A stretch of DNA of 39,731 bases from Pseudomonas sp. QTF5. GTDB lineage: Bacteria > Pseudomonadota > Gammaproteobacteria > Pseudomonadales > Pseudomonadaceae. Below, one piece after another: positions 1-8,971 of this stretch. The translations under genes were made by a program, and so were the position numbers. Numbering within the stretch: the first letter of the stretch is position 1; the number at the start of each line of letters is the position of its first letter. Where the stretch lies: positions 1,709-41,439 of the forward strand of contig NZ_AZRW02000050.1 in NCBI RefSeq assembly GCF_000512695.2, in the 5' to 3' direction. The notes below the pieces were generated by a model. It was given only the letters and a program-made list of their open reading frames with translations, did not search any database and was not told where the DNA came from.

Positions 1-13
1 GACTGTGCCGCCG

Positions 14-43
14 TCTTCGCGAGCAAGCCCGCTCCCACAGGTT
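14..43 (-). repeat. Single REP element (inverted orientation)
   Basis: The core TTCGCGAGCAAGCCCGCTCC at the left edge is the reverse complement of the REP that recurs throughout the window. It lies just downstream of the leftward hxcV-like gene. A partner copy may lie beyond the edge. Confidence 0.85.
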
Positions 44-64
44 CCGCCATCAACCTCGGCGCCC

Positions 65-448
65 TCACTTTTGCGTCATCGGCCGACTGAGCAAGGTATC
101 GAGTCGAGCCAATGGCGGCGCCTCGCGGCTGCGGTCGAACACTTGCAGATCGACCCTCAACAAGCGGCCGTTCTGCGCATTGCCAATGGCTTGTTCGCAG
201 CGCAACAGCAACCGCCCCTGATCGCACTCGGTCGTTTTCGCCCCCAGCGGCAAACGGCCCTCAAGACGCAGCTCGGCCAAGCGACTCTGGGCCGCCAGCA
301 GCGCGATGGATTTGTCGCGCAACAGGCCATTGCTCTGGGTCATCAACCCGGCCACCCGCACCGCGGCGGACATCGCGACGGCGATGATTGCCAGCGCCAC
401 GAGCACTTCAATCAAGGTAAAACCGGCTTCTCGGGAAGGGCGTCGCAT
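65..448 (-). CDS. hxcV: Type II secretion minor pseudopilin GspI (HxcV-like)
   Basis: Predicted minor pseudopilin of an Hxc-type type II secretion system, part of the tip of the periplasmic pseudopilus that pushes folded proteins through the outer-membrane secretin. The 127-residue product begins MRRPSREAG followed by FTLIEVLVALAII, a classic prepilin-peptidase site with Gly at -1, Phe at +1 and Glu at +5, then one hydrophobic helix. Its length is normal for GspI. The ATG at 448 puts a short basic leader before the cleavage site; the reading frame stays open further upstream, but that extension has no leader character and overlaps hxcT. The gene is divergent from hxcT, as in the P. aeruginosa hxc locus (recalled order). 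GspC, GspH and GspJ probably follow it beyond the left edge. GspH is the main alternative, but size and motif favour GspI. Confidence 0.85.
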   Translation of the reverse strand: MRRPSREAGFTLIEVLVALAIIAVAMSAAVRVAGLMTQSNGLLRDKSIALLAAQSRLAELRLEGRLPLGAKTTECDQGRLLLRCEQAIGNAQNGRLLRVDLQVFDRSREAPPLARLDTLLSRPMTQK

Positions 449-595
449 CAGGCGCTCGGGCAGTCTGGACAGCGCTTGACGGTAGCGTCCGGGCTTGACG
501 GCTTGACGACCAAAGCTCCCGAGGAAATTCAACATCACTGACATATCTTCTTGCAACACTGCGCGTCGAATCGAATCAAGCCAGGGAATGTCGAG
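449..595. promoter_or_regulatory. Divergent promoter region between hxcV and hxcT
   Basis: This 147-bp gap separates two divergent pseudopilin genes and should hold promoters for both arms of the secretion operon. TTGACG occurs at 495-500 and 503-508 (possible -35) with no convincing -10 partner. On the minus strand ATGTCAGTGATGTTGAAT (526-543) starts with a TGTCA PHO half-site and loosely resembles the elements before pdtA and phdA. An AGGGA ribosome site at 583-587 precedes the hxcT start. Confidence 0.45.
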
Positions 596-1054
596 ATGGA
601 TATCGCGCGCTTCAAGTTGCTGAATCAGCAGCCCCGCCTGCCTCGGGGGCAGCAAGGTTTCACGCTGATCGAGATCATGGTGGTGGTAGTGATTCTCGGG
701 ATTCTCGCGGCGATGGTGGTGCCCAAGGTGCTGGACCGTCCGGACCAGGCGCGGGCCACGGCCGCCAAACAGGACATTGGCGGCTTGATGCAAGCGTTGA
801 AGCTGTATCGCCTGGACCACGGCACCTATCCGAACATGACCCAAGGCTTGAAAGTGCTGGTCGAACGCCCGGCGGACGCCAAGAACAGCAACTGGCGCTC
901 GTATCTGGAACGCCTGCCGAATGACCCGTGGGGCCGTCCCTACAACTATCTGAATCCGGGCGCGAATGGCGAAGTCGATATCTTCTCTCTCGGTGCCGAC
1001 GGCCAGCCTGACGGCGAGGGCGTGAATGCCGATATCGGCTCCTGGCAGTTGTAA
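596..1054 (+). CDS. hxcT: Type II secretion major pseudopilin GspG (HxcT-like)
   Basis: Major pseudopilin, the main subunit of the periplasmic pseudopilus of the type II system. The 152-residue product has a ~21-residue leader ending in Gly, then FTLIEIMVVVVILGILAAMVVP with Glu at +5, and the GspG-typical continuation PKVLDRPDQARATAAKQDI. The C-terminal half has the expected 'DPWGRPYNYLNPG' and 'FSLGADGQPDGEG' segments; the latter forms the calcium site in known GspG structures. I chose ATG 596 because an AGGGA ribosome site lies 8 bp upstream; an in-frame start at 551 would give an unusually long leader. It is the first gene of the rightward operon and ends 8 bp before the GspK-like gene. 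Confidence 0.93.
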   Translation: MDIARFKLLNQQPRLPRGQQGFTLIEIMVVVVILGILAAMVVPKVLDRPDQARATAAKQDIGGLMQALKLYRLDHGTYPNMTQGLKVLVERPADAKNSNWRSYLERLPNDPWGRPYNYLNPGANGEVDIFSLGADGQPDGEGVNADIGSWQL

Positions 1055-1062
1055 GCGCGGTC

Positions 1063-2049
1063 ATGAAAGCCTATTCGCTGGCAGTGGCGAAGCAACGCGG
1101 CATGGCGATCATCAGTGCCTTGCTGATCGCAGCGGTGGTTGCGGTGATTGCCGGCGGCATGCTCACCCGGCAAACGGTGTTTACCCGAAGCCTTGAGGCC
1201 GAGCAGTTGCGAGTGCAGGGCGCCTGGGTGCTGCACGGCGGCATCGAGATCAGCCGACAGCTGTTGTGGGATGCGCGCCGGCGTGACCCGTTGACGCGTC
1301 TCGATCAGCCGTGGGCGCAGCCGTTGGTGATGGCTCGTTATGACGGTCGTGACTTGCCGTTTGAAGGCCGACTGGAAGACGAGCAGGGCAAGTTCAACCT
1401 GCGCAACCTGGTCGCCAATGAACGAGTCGACGAGGAGCAACTGGTGAACTTCCAGCGCCTGTGCCAGTTGATCGGGGTCAATGGAGCCCTGAGCCAACGC
1501 ATCAGCCAGCGGGTGATCGCCTCTTACCCACGTCTGTTGAACCCTGAGTTGGCGGACAAAGCACCGCCCAAGAGCGGCTTTGACAGCGGCCGCGATACCT
1601 CGCCGAATGCCGTGCGCAAGCCCCAATTGCCCACGCGCCCGATGCTGCGCAGCCTCGACGATCTGCGCAGTGTCGAAGGCATGAATGACGCGCTGCTGGC
1701 GAAGATCACGCCCTATTTCACCATCCTCCCGTCCAATACCTGGCTCAACGGCAACACCGCCAGCGCACCGGTGCTGGCCGCTTATGTGCCGGGGCTGTCG
1801 ATCGAGCGCGCCCAGGCGCTGCTCGCCGAGCGTGACGGCGGCCAGTGGTTCATCAATCGCGGGGATTTCGTCAACCGTCTGCGCATGCCAAACCTGGAGC
1901 TGGCGACCGTCAAAGTCGGGATCACCAGCGACTGGTTTCGCTTGCGTGGCAAGGCGCGTAGCGATCAGCGCCGGGTCAGCCTCGATGCATTGTTGCATCG
2001 CAGCGAAGACCGCTTGCCCGAGGTTATCTGGTCACGGGTGGGCGTATGA
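1063..2049 (+). CDS. hxcX: Type II secretion minor pseudopilin GspK (HxcX-like)
   Basis: Large minor pseudopilin that caps the pseudopilus together with GspI and GspJ. The 328-residue length fits GspK. It starts MKAYSLAVAKQRG with the prepilin-peptidase Gly, then MAIISALLIAAVVAVIAGG; as usual for GspK there is no Glu at +5. The large periplasmic domain contains 'FNLRNLV', 'LRSLDDLRSVEGM' and repeated helix-hairpin-helix-like segments around residues 200-275, which are GspK family features. The stop overlaps the next start by 4 bp (2046-2049), implying translational coupling with the GspL-like gene. Confidence 0.92.
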   Translation: MKAYSLAVAKQRGMAIISALLIAAVVAVIAGGMLTRQTVFTRSLEAEQLRVQGAWVLHGGIEISRQLLWDARRRDPLTRLDQPWAQPLVMARYDGRDLPFEGRLEDEQGKFNLRNLVANERVDEEQLVNFQRLCQLIGVNGALSQRISQRVIASYPRLLNPELADKAPPKSGFDSGRDTSPNAVRKPQLPTRPMLRSLDDLRSVEGMNDALLAKITPYFTILPSNTWLNGNTASAPVLAAYVPGLSIERAQALLAERDGGQWFINRGDFVNRLRMPNLELATVKVGITSDWFRLRGKARSDQRRVSLDALLHRSEDRLPEVIWSRVGV

Positions 2050-3221
2050 GTCAGCTGCGCATCGCCTTGCCGCCATTGGCTGATTTGACCCTCGACAGCC
2101 CGCTGGAATTCGCCTGGCTGGACCGTCAGGGGCAGGTGACCCGCGAGGGCCAAAGTACCTTGCTGCAATTGGGCCAGAGCGGAAAAACCCCGGCGATTGC
2201 ATTTTTTCTGCACCCTCAGGACAGCTTGTTGGCGAGCATCGACCTGCCGATTTTACCGGCGAGCAAAACCACAGCAGCGGTGCAGTGCGCGGCGCAGGCG
2301 CTGATCCTCGGGGCTAGCGAGCAGATGCACATCGCCCACAGCCCACGGGATGAACAGGGGCGCGTACACATCGCGTGGCTGTCCCGCGAATGGCTGAGCC
2401 AGTTCGGTCAGTTGCTGCGGATGGCGCGATTGACCCTGCGCGGTGTGTACTCGAGTGCTTATTGTTTACCCGTCGCAGACGCCCCGGTGGCCTGTGTTCG
2501 GGACGGGCATCTGTTGGTGCGTCACAGCCTTCAGCACGCGGTCGTACACCCGGCGGTGGATGAGGCGTTGAGTGATCTGTTGCTGGAGAACGGCGCCAGC
2601 GTGCAATGGATCGGCGAAGCGCCGCCAGAGGCGACGATCACACATTTACCCGCCGAACAACGCTGGACTGGGGTCTTGCCCGGCTGGGGCTTGCACGGCG
2701 GGATTCAACAACGCAGTGCCGGCCAATCAGGCTGGGGGCGGGCGATGGCCTTTTGTGCGATAGCCGTGGCGGTCTGGACCCTGGGGTTGAATCTGTACGC
2801 GGCCCGTGAAGCGACACAGGGCCAACGACTCAAGACGCACATGAATCAGCGGGTGAAGCAGGCCTTCCCTGAGCTGCCGGTGATCCTCAATCCGTTGCAA
2901 CAGGCGCGTCAGCAATTGGCCGCCCGCCAGAGCGGCGCCGCGACCGACCCGACCCAGCGTTTCGCCAGCCTGGTGCTGCAAGCCGGCAGCGGCATGCCCT
3001 TCATCGCCGGCAGCGTGCAACAGCTGGTGTTTGAGCAGGGCGAATTGCATCTGAGTTTGCTGAGCGATGCGCGCAAAACCGGCAGCGACAAGCAATGGCA
3101 AACCGCGCTGACCCAGGCCGGTGTTGCGATCAACGCCACCGAAAATGGCTGGACCTTGCGCCCGGCCGCCGAGGCTGCGGCCAGCGACGCAGACACCGCC
3201 AGCGGAGCCGACGATGAGTAA
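2046..3221 (+). CDS. hxcY: Type II secretion inner-membrane protein GspL (HxcY-like)
   Basis: Inner-membrane platform protein that recruits the GspE ATPase. The 391-residue product has a cytoplasmic actin-like N-terminal region (about 1-230), one membrane helix near residues 232-252 (MAFCAIAVAVWTLGLNLYAA) and a periplasmic ferredoxin-like region to the end, which is the GspL layout. Sequence motifs are weak, as in the family, so the call rests on architecture and its place between GspK and GspM. The first 4 bp overlap hxcX and the last 8 bp overlap hxcZ. Confidence 0.85.
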   Translation: MSQLRIALPPLADLTLDSPLEFAWLDRQGQVTREGQSTLLQLGQSGKTPAIAFFLHPQDSLLASIDLPILPASKTTAAVQCAAQALILGASEQMHIAHSPRDEQGRVHIAWLSREWLSQFGQLLRMARLTLRGVYSSAYCLPVADAPVACVRDGHLLVRHSLQHAVVHPAVDEALSDLLLENGASVQWIGEAPPEATITHLPAEQRWTGVLPGWGLHGGIQQRSAGQSGWGRAMAFCAIAVAVWTLGLNLYAAREATQGQRLKTHMNQRVKQAFPELPVILNPLQQARQQLAARQSGAATDPTQRFASLVLQAGSGMPFIAGSVQQLVFEQGELHLSLLSDARKTGSDKQWQTALTQAGVAINATENGWTLRPAAEAAASDADTASGADDE

Positions 3222-3771
3222 ATATTCCCTTGGGATTTACCGTGCGCGCTGGCAGCACTTCAACGCCCGCACCCAAGTGCTCTGGCAAGGCCTGGCCCTG
3301 CGCGAGAAACGCATGGTCGCGGGCACGGCGCTGGTGCTGGCCGGCCTGTTGACCTGGCTGTTGTTGATTCAACCGCCGCTGAAAAAGATCGATTACTGGC
3401 AGGCCGAAACGCCGAAGCTGCGCTCCCAGGCCGAAGCACTGGAGGTCTTGCTGCGTGAGGTGGCGCGGCCGCCCACCGCGCAGAGCCTCGAACAATCACT
3501 GCGCCAGAGCCTCGACGCCAGTGGTCTGACGGGGCATTACCAATTACAGGCGCCGGACACCGCAACCCCCCAAGCCTGGCGCTTGACGTTCGACGAGGCC
3601 CCGGCAGATGCCGTGGTCGGCTGGCTGCTGGTCAATCCCCGGCAATTTTCCCTTGAGGTGGTCGAGGTTCGTTTGCAGCGCGCAGGCGAACCTTTGCTCA
3701 ATGACACGGCAGGCACTCTGTCCGGAACCGTTCGCATGGATCAGGCGCTTGGCGCTAAGGAAGCTTCATGA
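3214..3771 (+). CDS. hxcZ: Type II secretion inner-membrane protein GspM (HxcZ-like)
   Basis: Partner of GspL in the inner-membrane platform. The 185-residue protein has a short basic cytoplasmic tail, a single membrane helix at about 34-53 (MVAGTALVLAGLLTWLLLI), then a periplasmic region with a coiled segment and a small alpha/beta domain. The 'REKRMVAGTALVL' lead into the helix is typical of GspM. I chose ATG 3214, which overlaps the upstream stop by 8 bp and gives a sensible topology; the frame also opens at 3121 but that part lies inside hxcY. It overlaps the secretin gene by 4 bp. Confidence 0.85.
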   Translation: MSKYSLGIYRARWQHFNARTQVLWQGLALREKRMVAGTALVLAGLLTWLLLIQPPLKKIDYWQAETPKLRSQAEALEVLLREVARPPTAQSLEQSLRQSLDASGLTGHYQLQAPDTATPQAWRLTFDEAPADAVVGWLLVNPRQFSLEVVEVRLQRAGEPLLNDTAGTLSGTVRMDQALGAKEAS

Positions 3772-6158
3772 AGTGGTCAGGTTCTCTGTATGCGCGTCAG
3801 TGCCGCATGGCCGCGCCGTTTTTATTGCTGGCACTGAGTGCGTGCAGCAACACCGCCACCACGACGCAACAGCCGCCGTTGCTGGTGGACAGCGAATTGG
3901 GACGCCCGTTGGCCGACACCAACCGTACCGGCGATGCATTGGCGGATCGGCAAAAAAACCAGGCGCAGTTGAAGCAGCCGCCGGGAGTGCAACACAAAAT
4001 CAGCAGCCCCGGTCGCAGCAATACAGCGCCCGCCGGTAGCGCGCCAGCGAGCAATCCATTGGGCAATCAACCGGTGACGCTGAACTTTGTCGACGTCGAT
4101 ATCCCGGCGGTGGTGCGTGCATTGTCGCGGTCCACCGGTCGCCAGTTTCTGGTCGATCCACGGGTCAAAGGCAACCTGACGCTGGTCTCCGAAGGGCAGG
4201 TGCCGGCGCATCAGGCCTACGACATGCTGCTGGCTACCCTGCGCATGCAGGGTTTCAGCGTGGTCGATGTCGGCGGGGTTTCCCAAGTGGTGCCAGAGGC
4301 CGACGCCAAGTTGCTCGGCGGGCCGATTTACAGCGCCGACAAACCCGCCGGCAACGGCATGCTGACCCGCACCTTTCGCCTGCAATACGAAAACGCGGTG
4401 AACCTGATCCCGGTGCTGCGCCCGATCGTATCGCCGAACAACCCGATCAACGCCTACCCCGGCAACAACACCATCGTCGTCACCGACTACGCCGAGAACC
4501 TGTCGCGGGTGGCGCAGATCATTCAGGGCATCGACAGCCCAAGCGCCATCGACACCGACGTGGTGCAGGTGCAGAACGGTATCGCTGCGGACATCGCCGG
4601 CATGGTCTCGGACTTGCTGGAGGCGCCGGGCAACGACCCGACGCAGAAGATTTCGGTGATTGGCGATCCGCGTTCCAACTCGATCATCATCCGTGCCGGC
4701 AGCCCGGAACGCACCGAGCTGGCACGCAACCTGATCTACAAACTCGATAACGCCCAGAGCAACCCGAGCAACCTGCACGTGGTGTATCTGCGTAACGCCC
4801 AAGCCGCCAAACTGGCCCAGGCCCTGCGCGGTTTGCTCACCGGGGAAAGCGACAGCGGCGGCAGCGACGGCGCGCGTTCGGTACTCAGCGCGATGGGCGG
4901 CAACACCAGCGGCGGCCAGAACGGGCAGAGCGGCAGCCAGAGCAGCACCGGTACGCAAACCTCTACATCGGGCAGCAGCACCACGGGCGGCAACGGTTAC
5001 GGGCAGGGCACCAGCGGCTCAAGTGGCCAGACCGGCAGCGGTCAGCAGAGTGAACAGAACGTCGCTTTCAGTGCGGGCGGCGTGACCATTCAGGCCGACG
5101 GCACCACCAACACCTTGCTGATTTCCGCGCCGGACCCGGTGTATCGCAACCTTCGCGAAGTCATCGATATGCTTGACCAGCGCCGCGCGCAAGTGGTGAT
5201 CGAAAGCCTGATCGTCGAAGTCGGCGAAGACGATGCCAGTGAATTCGGCGTGCAATGGCAGACCGGTAATCTGGGTGGCAACGGCGTGATCGGTGGCGCC
5301 AACCTCGGCGGCTCGGGGATCAATACCAACGGCAAGACCAGCATTGACGTGTTGCCCCAGGGTCTGAACCTCGGCTACGTCAATGGCACGGTGGACCTTC
5401 CCGGCATCGGCAAGATCCTCGACCTGAAAGTGCTCGCCCGTGCCTTGAAGAGCAAGGGCGGGACCAACGTGCTGTCGACGCCGAACCTGCTGACCCTGGA
5501 CAACGAAGCGGCGAGTATTTTTGTCGGCCAGACCATTCCTTTCGTCAGCGGCAGCTACGTCACCGGCGGTGGCGGCACCAGCAACAACCCGTTCCAGACC
5601 GTGACCCGTGAAGAGGTCGGATTAAAGCTCAATGTGCGGCCACAGATTTCCGAAGGCGGCACGGTCAAGCTCGACATCTATCAGGAAGTCAGCAGCGTCG
5701 ACGAGCGCGCGTCCAACAGCGCGACCGCCGCCGGGATCGTTACCAACAAACGTGCGATCGACACCAGTATCCTGCTCGATGACGGGCAGATCATGGTGCT
5801 CGGTGGTTTGTTGCAGGACGGCTACAGCCAAAGCAACGACGCGGTGCCATGGCTGTCGAGCATTCCCGGGATCGGTGCGCTGTTTCGCAATGAGCGCCGG
5901 GCGATCACCAAGACCAACCTGATGGTGTTCCTGCGCCCCTACATCATTCGCGACAGCGGCGCCGGGCGCGCGATTACCCTCAACCGCTACGACTTCATGC
6001 GCCGCGCCCAGGGCGGGATGCAACCGGAACGCAGCTGGGCCATGCCGGACATGCAGGCGCCGCAACTGCCGACGGCGGCTCAGGGTGTGCCGGTTTCGAA
6101 TGCGCAGCCACGAGCGACCATTCGCGCGGTGCCAATTGAAGGGAGTCTGCGCCAGTGA
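3768..6158 (+). CDS. hxcQ: Type II secretion secretin GspD, lipoprotein type (HxcQ-like liposecretin)
   Basis: Outer-membrane secretin channel of the type II system. The 796-residue product has an N-terminal lipoprotein signal ending L-S-A-C at residues 23-26, with Ser at +2 favouring the outer membrane. An N0 domain starts near residue 103 (VTLNFVDVDIPAVVRALS), followed by KH-like N domains, a Gly/Ser/Thr/Gln-rich linker at about 362-429, and the C-terminal secretin barrel with 'EEVGLKLNVRPQI' and 'LMVFLRPYIIRDS'. P. aeruginosa HxcQ is known as a self-piloted liposecretin that needs no separate pilotin, and the lipobox here supports the same. No pilotin or GspC gene is visible nearby. It overlaps hxcZ by 4 bp and is followed by a REP pair. 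Confidence 0.95.
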   Translation: MKWSGSLYARQCRMAAPFLLLALSACSNTATTTQQPPLLVDSELGRPLADTNRTGDALADRQKNQAQLKQPPGVQHKISSPGRSNTAPAGSAPASNPLGNQPVTLNFVDVDIPAVVRALSRSTGRQFLVDPRVKGNLTLVSEGQVPAHQAYDMLLATLRMQGFSVVDVGGVSQVVPEADAKLLGGPIYSADKPAGNGMLTRTFRLQYENAVNLIPVLRPIVSPNNPINAYPGNNTIVVTDYAENLSRVAQIIQGIDSPSAIDTDVVQVQNGIAADIAGMVSDLLEAPGNDPTQKISVIGDPRSNSIIIRAGSPERTELARNLIYKLDNAQSNPSNLHVVYLRNAQAAKLAQALRGLLTGESDSGGSDGARSVLSAMGGNTSGGQNGQSGSQSSTGTQTSTSGSSTTGGNGYGQGTSGSSGQTGSGQQSEQNVAFSAGGVTIQADGTTNTLLISAPDPVYRNLREVIDMLDQRRAQVVIESLIVEVGEDDASEFGVQWQTGNLGGNGVIGGANLGGSGINTNGKTSIDVLPQGLNLGYVNGTVDLPGIGKILDLKVLARALKSKGGTNVLSTPNLLTLDNEAASIFVGQTIPFVSGSYVTGGGGTSNNPFQTVTREEVGLKLNVRPQISEGGTVKLDIYQEVSSVDERASNSATAAGIVTNKRAIDTSILLDDGQIMVLGGLLQDGYSQSNDAVPWLSSIPGIGALFRNERRAITKTNLMVFLRPYIIRDSGAGRAITLNRYDFMRRAQGGMQPERSWAMPDMQAPQLPTAAQGVPVSNAQPRATIRAVPIEGSLRQ

Positions 6159-6173
6159 CCAGCACACCATCCC

Positions 6174-6268
6174 CCTGTGGGAGCGGGCTTGCTCGCGAAA
6201 GCGGTATGTCAGTCACCACAATGCCGAATGTGCTAACGCCTTCGCGAGCAAGCCCGCTCCCACAGGGG
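6174..6268. repeat. REP pair inside the type II operon
   Basis: Two inverted REP copies (about 6174-6200 and 6240-6266) flank a ~40-bp variable spacer, forming a long potential hairpin between the secretin and ATPase genes. An RNA hairpin here could separate or attenuate expression of the two operon halves. Confidence 0.9.
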
Positions 6269-6300
6269 ATCTTCGGTGTGTTGCAGGTCAGGGGGTTGTC

Positions 6301-7719
6301 ATGAGTGCTTTGCCCTACGCCTGGGCCAAGGCCCAACGCATTCTGTTGCGCACCGGTGAGGAGGGCGCGGTGTTGACGGTGTGCCCGTCGACGCCGGGCT
6401 GGTCGATCAGTGAGGTGCGGCGCCAGTTCGGCCCGGCGCGGCTGGAGCGGGTGCGCGATGAGGAACTCGACGGCTTGCTTGCTAGCGCTTATGCCGACAC
6501 CGGTAGCGCGGCCGCGGTAGTCGGCGCGGCGGAAAACGAAGTAGACCTCGATCGCCTGATGCAGGACATCCCGGAAATCACCGACCTGCTGGATACTCAG
6601 GACGGCGCCCCAGTGATCCGCATGATCAACGCCTTGCTCACGCAAGCGGCGCGGGACGAGGCCAGCGACATTCACATCGAGCCCTATGAAAGCCATTCGG
6701 TGGTGCGCTATCGGGTCGACGGCACGCTGCGGGATGTGGTGTCGCCGCGCAAGGCGCTGCACGGCGCATTGGTGTCGCGGATCAAGATCATGGCGCAACT
6801 CGACATCGCCGAAAAACGCCTGCCCCAGGACGGCCGCATTGCCTTGCGCGTGGCCGGGCGGCCGATCGACATTCGCGTTTCCACGGTGCCCACCGGCCAC
6901 GGCGAACGAGTAGTGATGCGCCTGCTGGACAAACAGGCCGGGCGCCTGCAACTGGAAACCCTGGGCATGGACCCACAGGTGCTGGTGAAACTCGACAACC
7001 TGATCCGCCAACCCCACGGCATCGTGCTGGTCACCGGCCCCACCGGTAGCGGCAAAACCACCAGCCTCTATGCTGCGCTGGCACGGCTGGACGCCAGCAC
7101 CAGCAACATCCTCACGGTTGAGGATCCGGTGGAATACGACTTGCCGGGCATCAGCCAGATTCAGGTCAACGCCAAGATCGACATGACCTTCGCCCTGGCG
7201 TTGCGGGCGATCCTGCGGCAAGACCCGGACATCATCATGATCGGCGAAATCCGCGACCTCGAAACCGCACAAATCGCCGTGCAGGCCTCACTCACCGGGC
7301 ACCTGGTGCTGGCGACGCTGCACACCAACGACGCGGTGTCAGCGGTCAACCGGTTGATCGACATGGGCGTGGAACCGTTTCTGCTGGCTTCATCGATGCT
7401 CGGAGTACTCGCGCAACGCCTGGTGCGACGGCTGTGTCAGCACTGCAAACAGGAAGACCCGGCCGCCCCCGGCACCTGGCGCCCGGTCGGTTGTGCCGCG
7501 TGCAACCACACTGGCTACAGCGGTCGCACTGGCATTCATGAATTGTTCTGCATCGACGATGACATTCGCACGCTGATCCATCAGGGCGCCGGCGAGCAGG
7601 CCTTGAGAGCCGCCGCCCGCGAAGCCGGGATGTTCAGCATGCGTGAAGACGGCGAGCGCTGGGTTCGCAGCGGTGCCACCGCGCCGGAAGAAATCCTCCG
7701 CGTTACACGGGACGCCTGA
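6301..7719 (+). CDS. hxcR: Type II secretion ATPase GspE (HxcR-like)
   Basis: Cytoplasmic hexameric ATPase that powers pseudopilus assembly. The 472-residue product has the Walker A GPTGSGKTTS starting near residue 246, an Asp box, Walker B 'DPDIIMIGEIRD' near 305, a His box ('LVLATLHTND') and a tetracysteine zinc site at C379/C382 and C398/C401 with an unusually short 15-residue connector. The N-terminal domain is short. I chose ATG 6301 because an AGGGGG ribosome site precedes it by about 6 bp; an upstream in-frame extension only reads through the REP pair. It overlaps hxcS at TGATG. Confidence 0.95.
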   Translation: MSALPYAWAKAQRILLRTGEEGAVLTVCPSTPGWSISEVRRQFGPARLERVRDEELDGLLASAYADTGSAAAVVGAAENEVDLDRLMQDIPEITDLLDTQDGAPVIRMINALLTQAARDEASDIHIEPYESHSVVRYRVDGTLRDVVSPRKALHGALVSRIKIMAQLDIAEKRLPQDGRIALRVAGRPIDIRVSTVPTGHGERVVMRLLDKQAGRLQLETLGMDPQVLVKLDNLIRQPHGIVLVTGPTGSGKTTSLYAALARLDASTSNILTVEDPVEYDLPGISQIQVNAKIDMTFALALRAILRQDPDIIMIGEIRDLETAQIAVQASLTGHLVLATLHTNDAVSAVNRLIDMGVEPFLLASSMLGVLAQRLVRRLCQHCKQEDPAAPGTWRPVGCAACNHTGYSGRTGIHELFCIDDDIRTLIHQGAGEQALRAAAREAGMFSMREDGERWVRSGATAPEEILRVTRDA

Positions 7720-8930
7720 TGAACCGCTACCGTTTTGAAGCTGCCGACGCCAACGGCAAGATCGAGGCCGGCCATCTGGAGGCCGACAGCCAGAGCGCGG
7801 CGTTCGGCGTATTGCGCAGCCGTGGGCTGACCGCGTTGTTGGTGCAGATCGAGAGCAACACGCCGGCGGGCGGTGGCGGCGGATTATTCAGCGCCAAACT
7901 CTCGGACAACGACCTGGCCTGGGCCACCCGGCAACTGGCGAGCCTGCTGGGTGCAAGCCTGCCGCTGGAAGCCGCGTTGAGCGCGACGGTGGAACAAGCC
8001 GAACGCAAGCACATCGCCCAGACCTTGAGCGCGGTGCGTGCCGATGTGCGTGGCGGCATGCGCCTGGCTGAAGCGTTGGCGGCCCGGCCACGGGATTTTC
8101 CGGAGATCTATCGGGCGTTGATCGCGGCGGGCGAGGAGTCCGGTGATCTGGCCCAGGTCATGGAGCGGCTGGCCGATTACATCGAAGAGCGCAACAACCT
8201 GCGGGGCAAGATTCTCACCGCGTTTATCTATCCCGGTGTGGTGGGGCTGGTGTCGATCGCCATCGTGATCTTTCTGCTCAGCTACGTGGTGCCGCAGGTG
8301 GTCAGCGCGTTTTCCCAGGCGCGACAGGATCTGCCGGGGCTGACCCTGGCGATGCTCAATGCCAGTGACTTCATTCGCGGCTGGGGTTGGTTGTGTTTCA
8401 GTCTGATGGCGGGCGGTTTCTGGGGCTGGCGCCTGTACTTGCGCAACCCGGCGGCACGTTTGAACTGGCACAGTCGAATCCTGCGTTTGCCGTTGATCGG
8501 GCGATTCGTGCTGGGGCTGAACACCGCACGTTTTGCCTCGACCCTGGCGATTCTCGGTGGCGCCGGGGTGCCGTTGTTGCGGGCGCTGGAAGCGGCGCGC
8601 CAGACCTTGTCCAACGACCGCTTGAGCCAGAGCGTCAGCGACGCCACGGCCAAGGTTCGCGAGGGCGTTAACCTGGCCGCCGCGCTGCGGGTCGAGAAGG
8701 TCTTCCCGCCGGTGCTGATCCACCTGATCGCCAGCGGCGAGAAAACCGGCTCGTTGCCGCCGATGCTCGAACGCGCCGCGCAAACCCTGTCCCGCGACAT
8801 CGAACGCCGGGCCATGGGCATGACCGCGTTGCTGGAACCGTTGATGATTGTGGTCATGGGCGGGGTGGTGCTGGTGATCGTCATGGCGGTGTTGTTGCCG
8901 ATCATCGAGATCAATCAGTTGGTGCAGTGA
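7719..8930 (+). CDS. hxcS: Type II secretion inner-membrane platform protein GspF (HxcS-like)
   Basis: Polytopic inner-membrane protein at the centre of the assembly platform, thought to transmit ATPase motion to the pseudopilus. The 403-residue length is standard. It starts MNRYRFEAADANGKIEAGHLEAD, the GspF opening, has two repeated T2SSF domains (about 70-190 and 270-395) and three membrane helices near 165-190, 218-235 and 370-395. The repeated 'ASGEKTGSLPPMLERAAQ' and 'AAGEESGDLAQVMERLADY' blocks are diagnostic. It is the last gene of the operon; a single REP follows. Confidence 0.95.
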   Translation: MNRYRFEAADANGKIEAGHLEADSQSAAFGVLRSRGLTALLVQIESNTPAGGGGGLFSAKLSDNDLAWATRQLASLLGASLPLEAALSATVEQAERKHIAQTLSAVRADVRGGMRLAEALAARPRDFPEIYRALIAAGEESGDLAQVMERLADYIEERNNLRGKILTAFIYPGVVGLVSIAIVIFLLSYVVPQVVSAFSQARQDLPGLTLAMLNASDFIRGWGWLCFSLMAGGFWGWRLYLRNPAARLNWHSRILRLPLIGRFVLGLNTARFASTLAILGGAGVPLLRALEAARQTLSNDRLSQSVSDATAKVREGVNLAAALRVEKVFPPVLIHLIASGEKTGSLPPMLERAAQTLSRDIERRAMGMTALLEPLMIVVMGGVVLVIVMAVLLPIIEINQLVQ

Positions 8931-8971
8931 AGGCATCGTCAGATCGCCGCTCCCAGTCACACCGAAGATCA

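Noticed and set aside
65..844. Long version of the hxcV frame starting at 844
   Set aside because: The upstream part runs antisense across hxcT and has no leader-like sequence; the prepilin motif sits properly only with the ATG at 448.
6085..6300. N-terminal extension of the GspE gene
   Set aside because: It is a read-through of the secretin end and the REP pair; ATG 6301 has a good ribosome site and the usual GspE start.
1..8930. Absence of GspC, GspH and GspJ as evidence of a degenerate type II system
   Set aside because: The leftward arm is cut by the window edge right after hxcV, and in the related locus the missing genes lie there.
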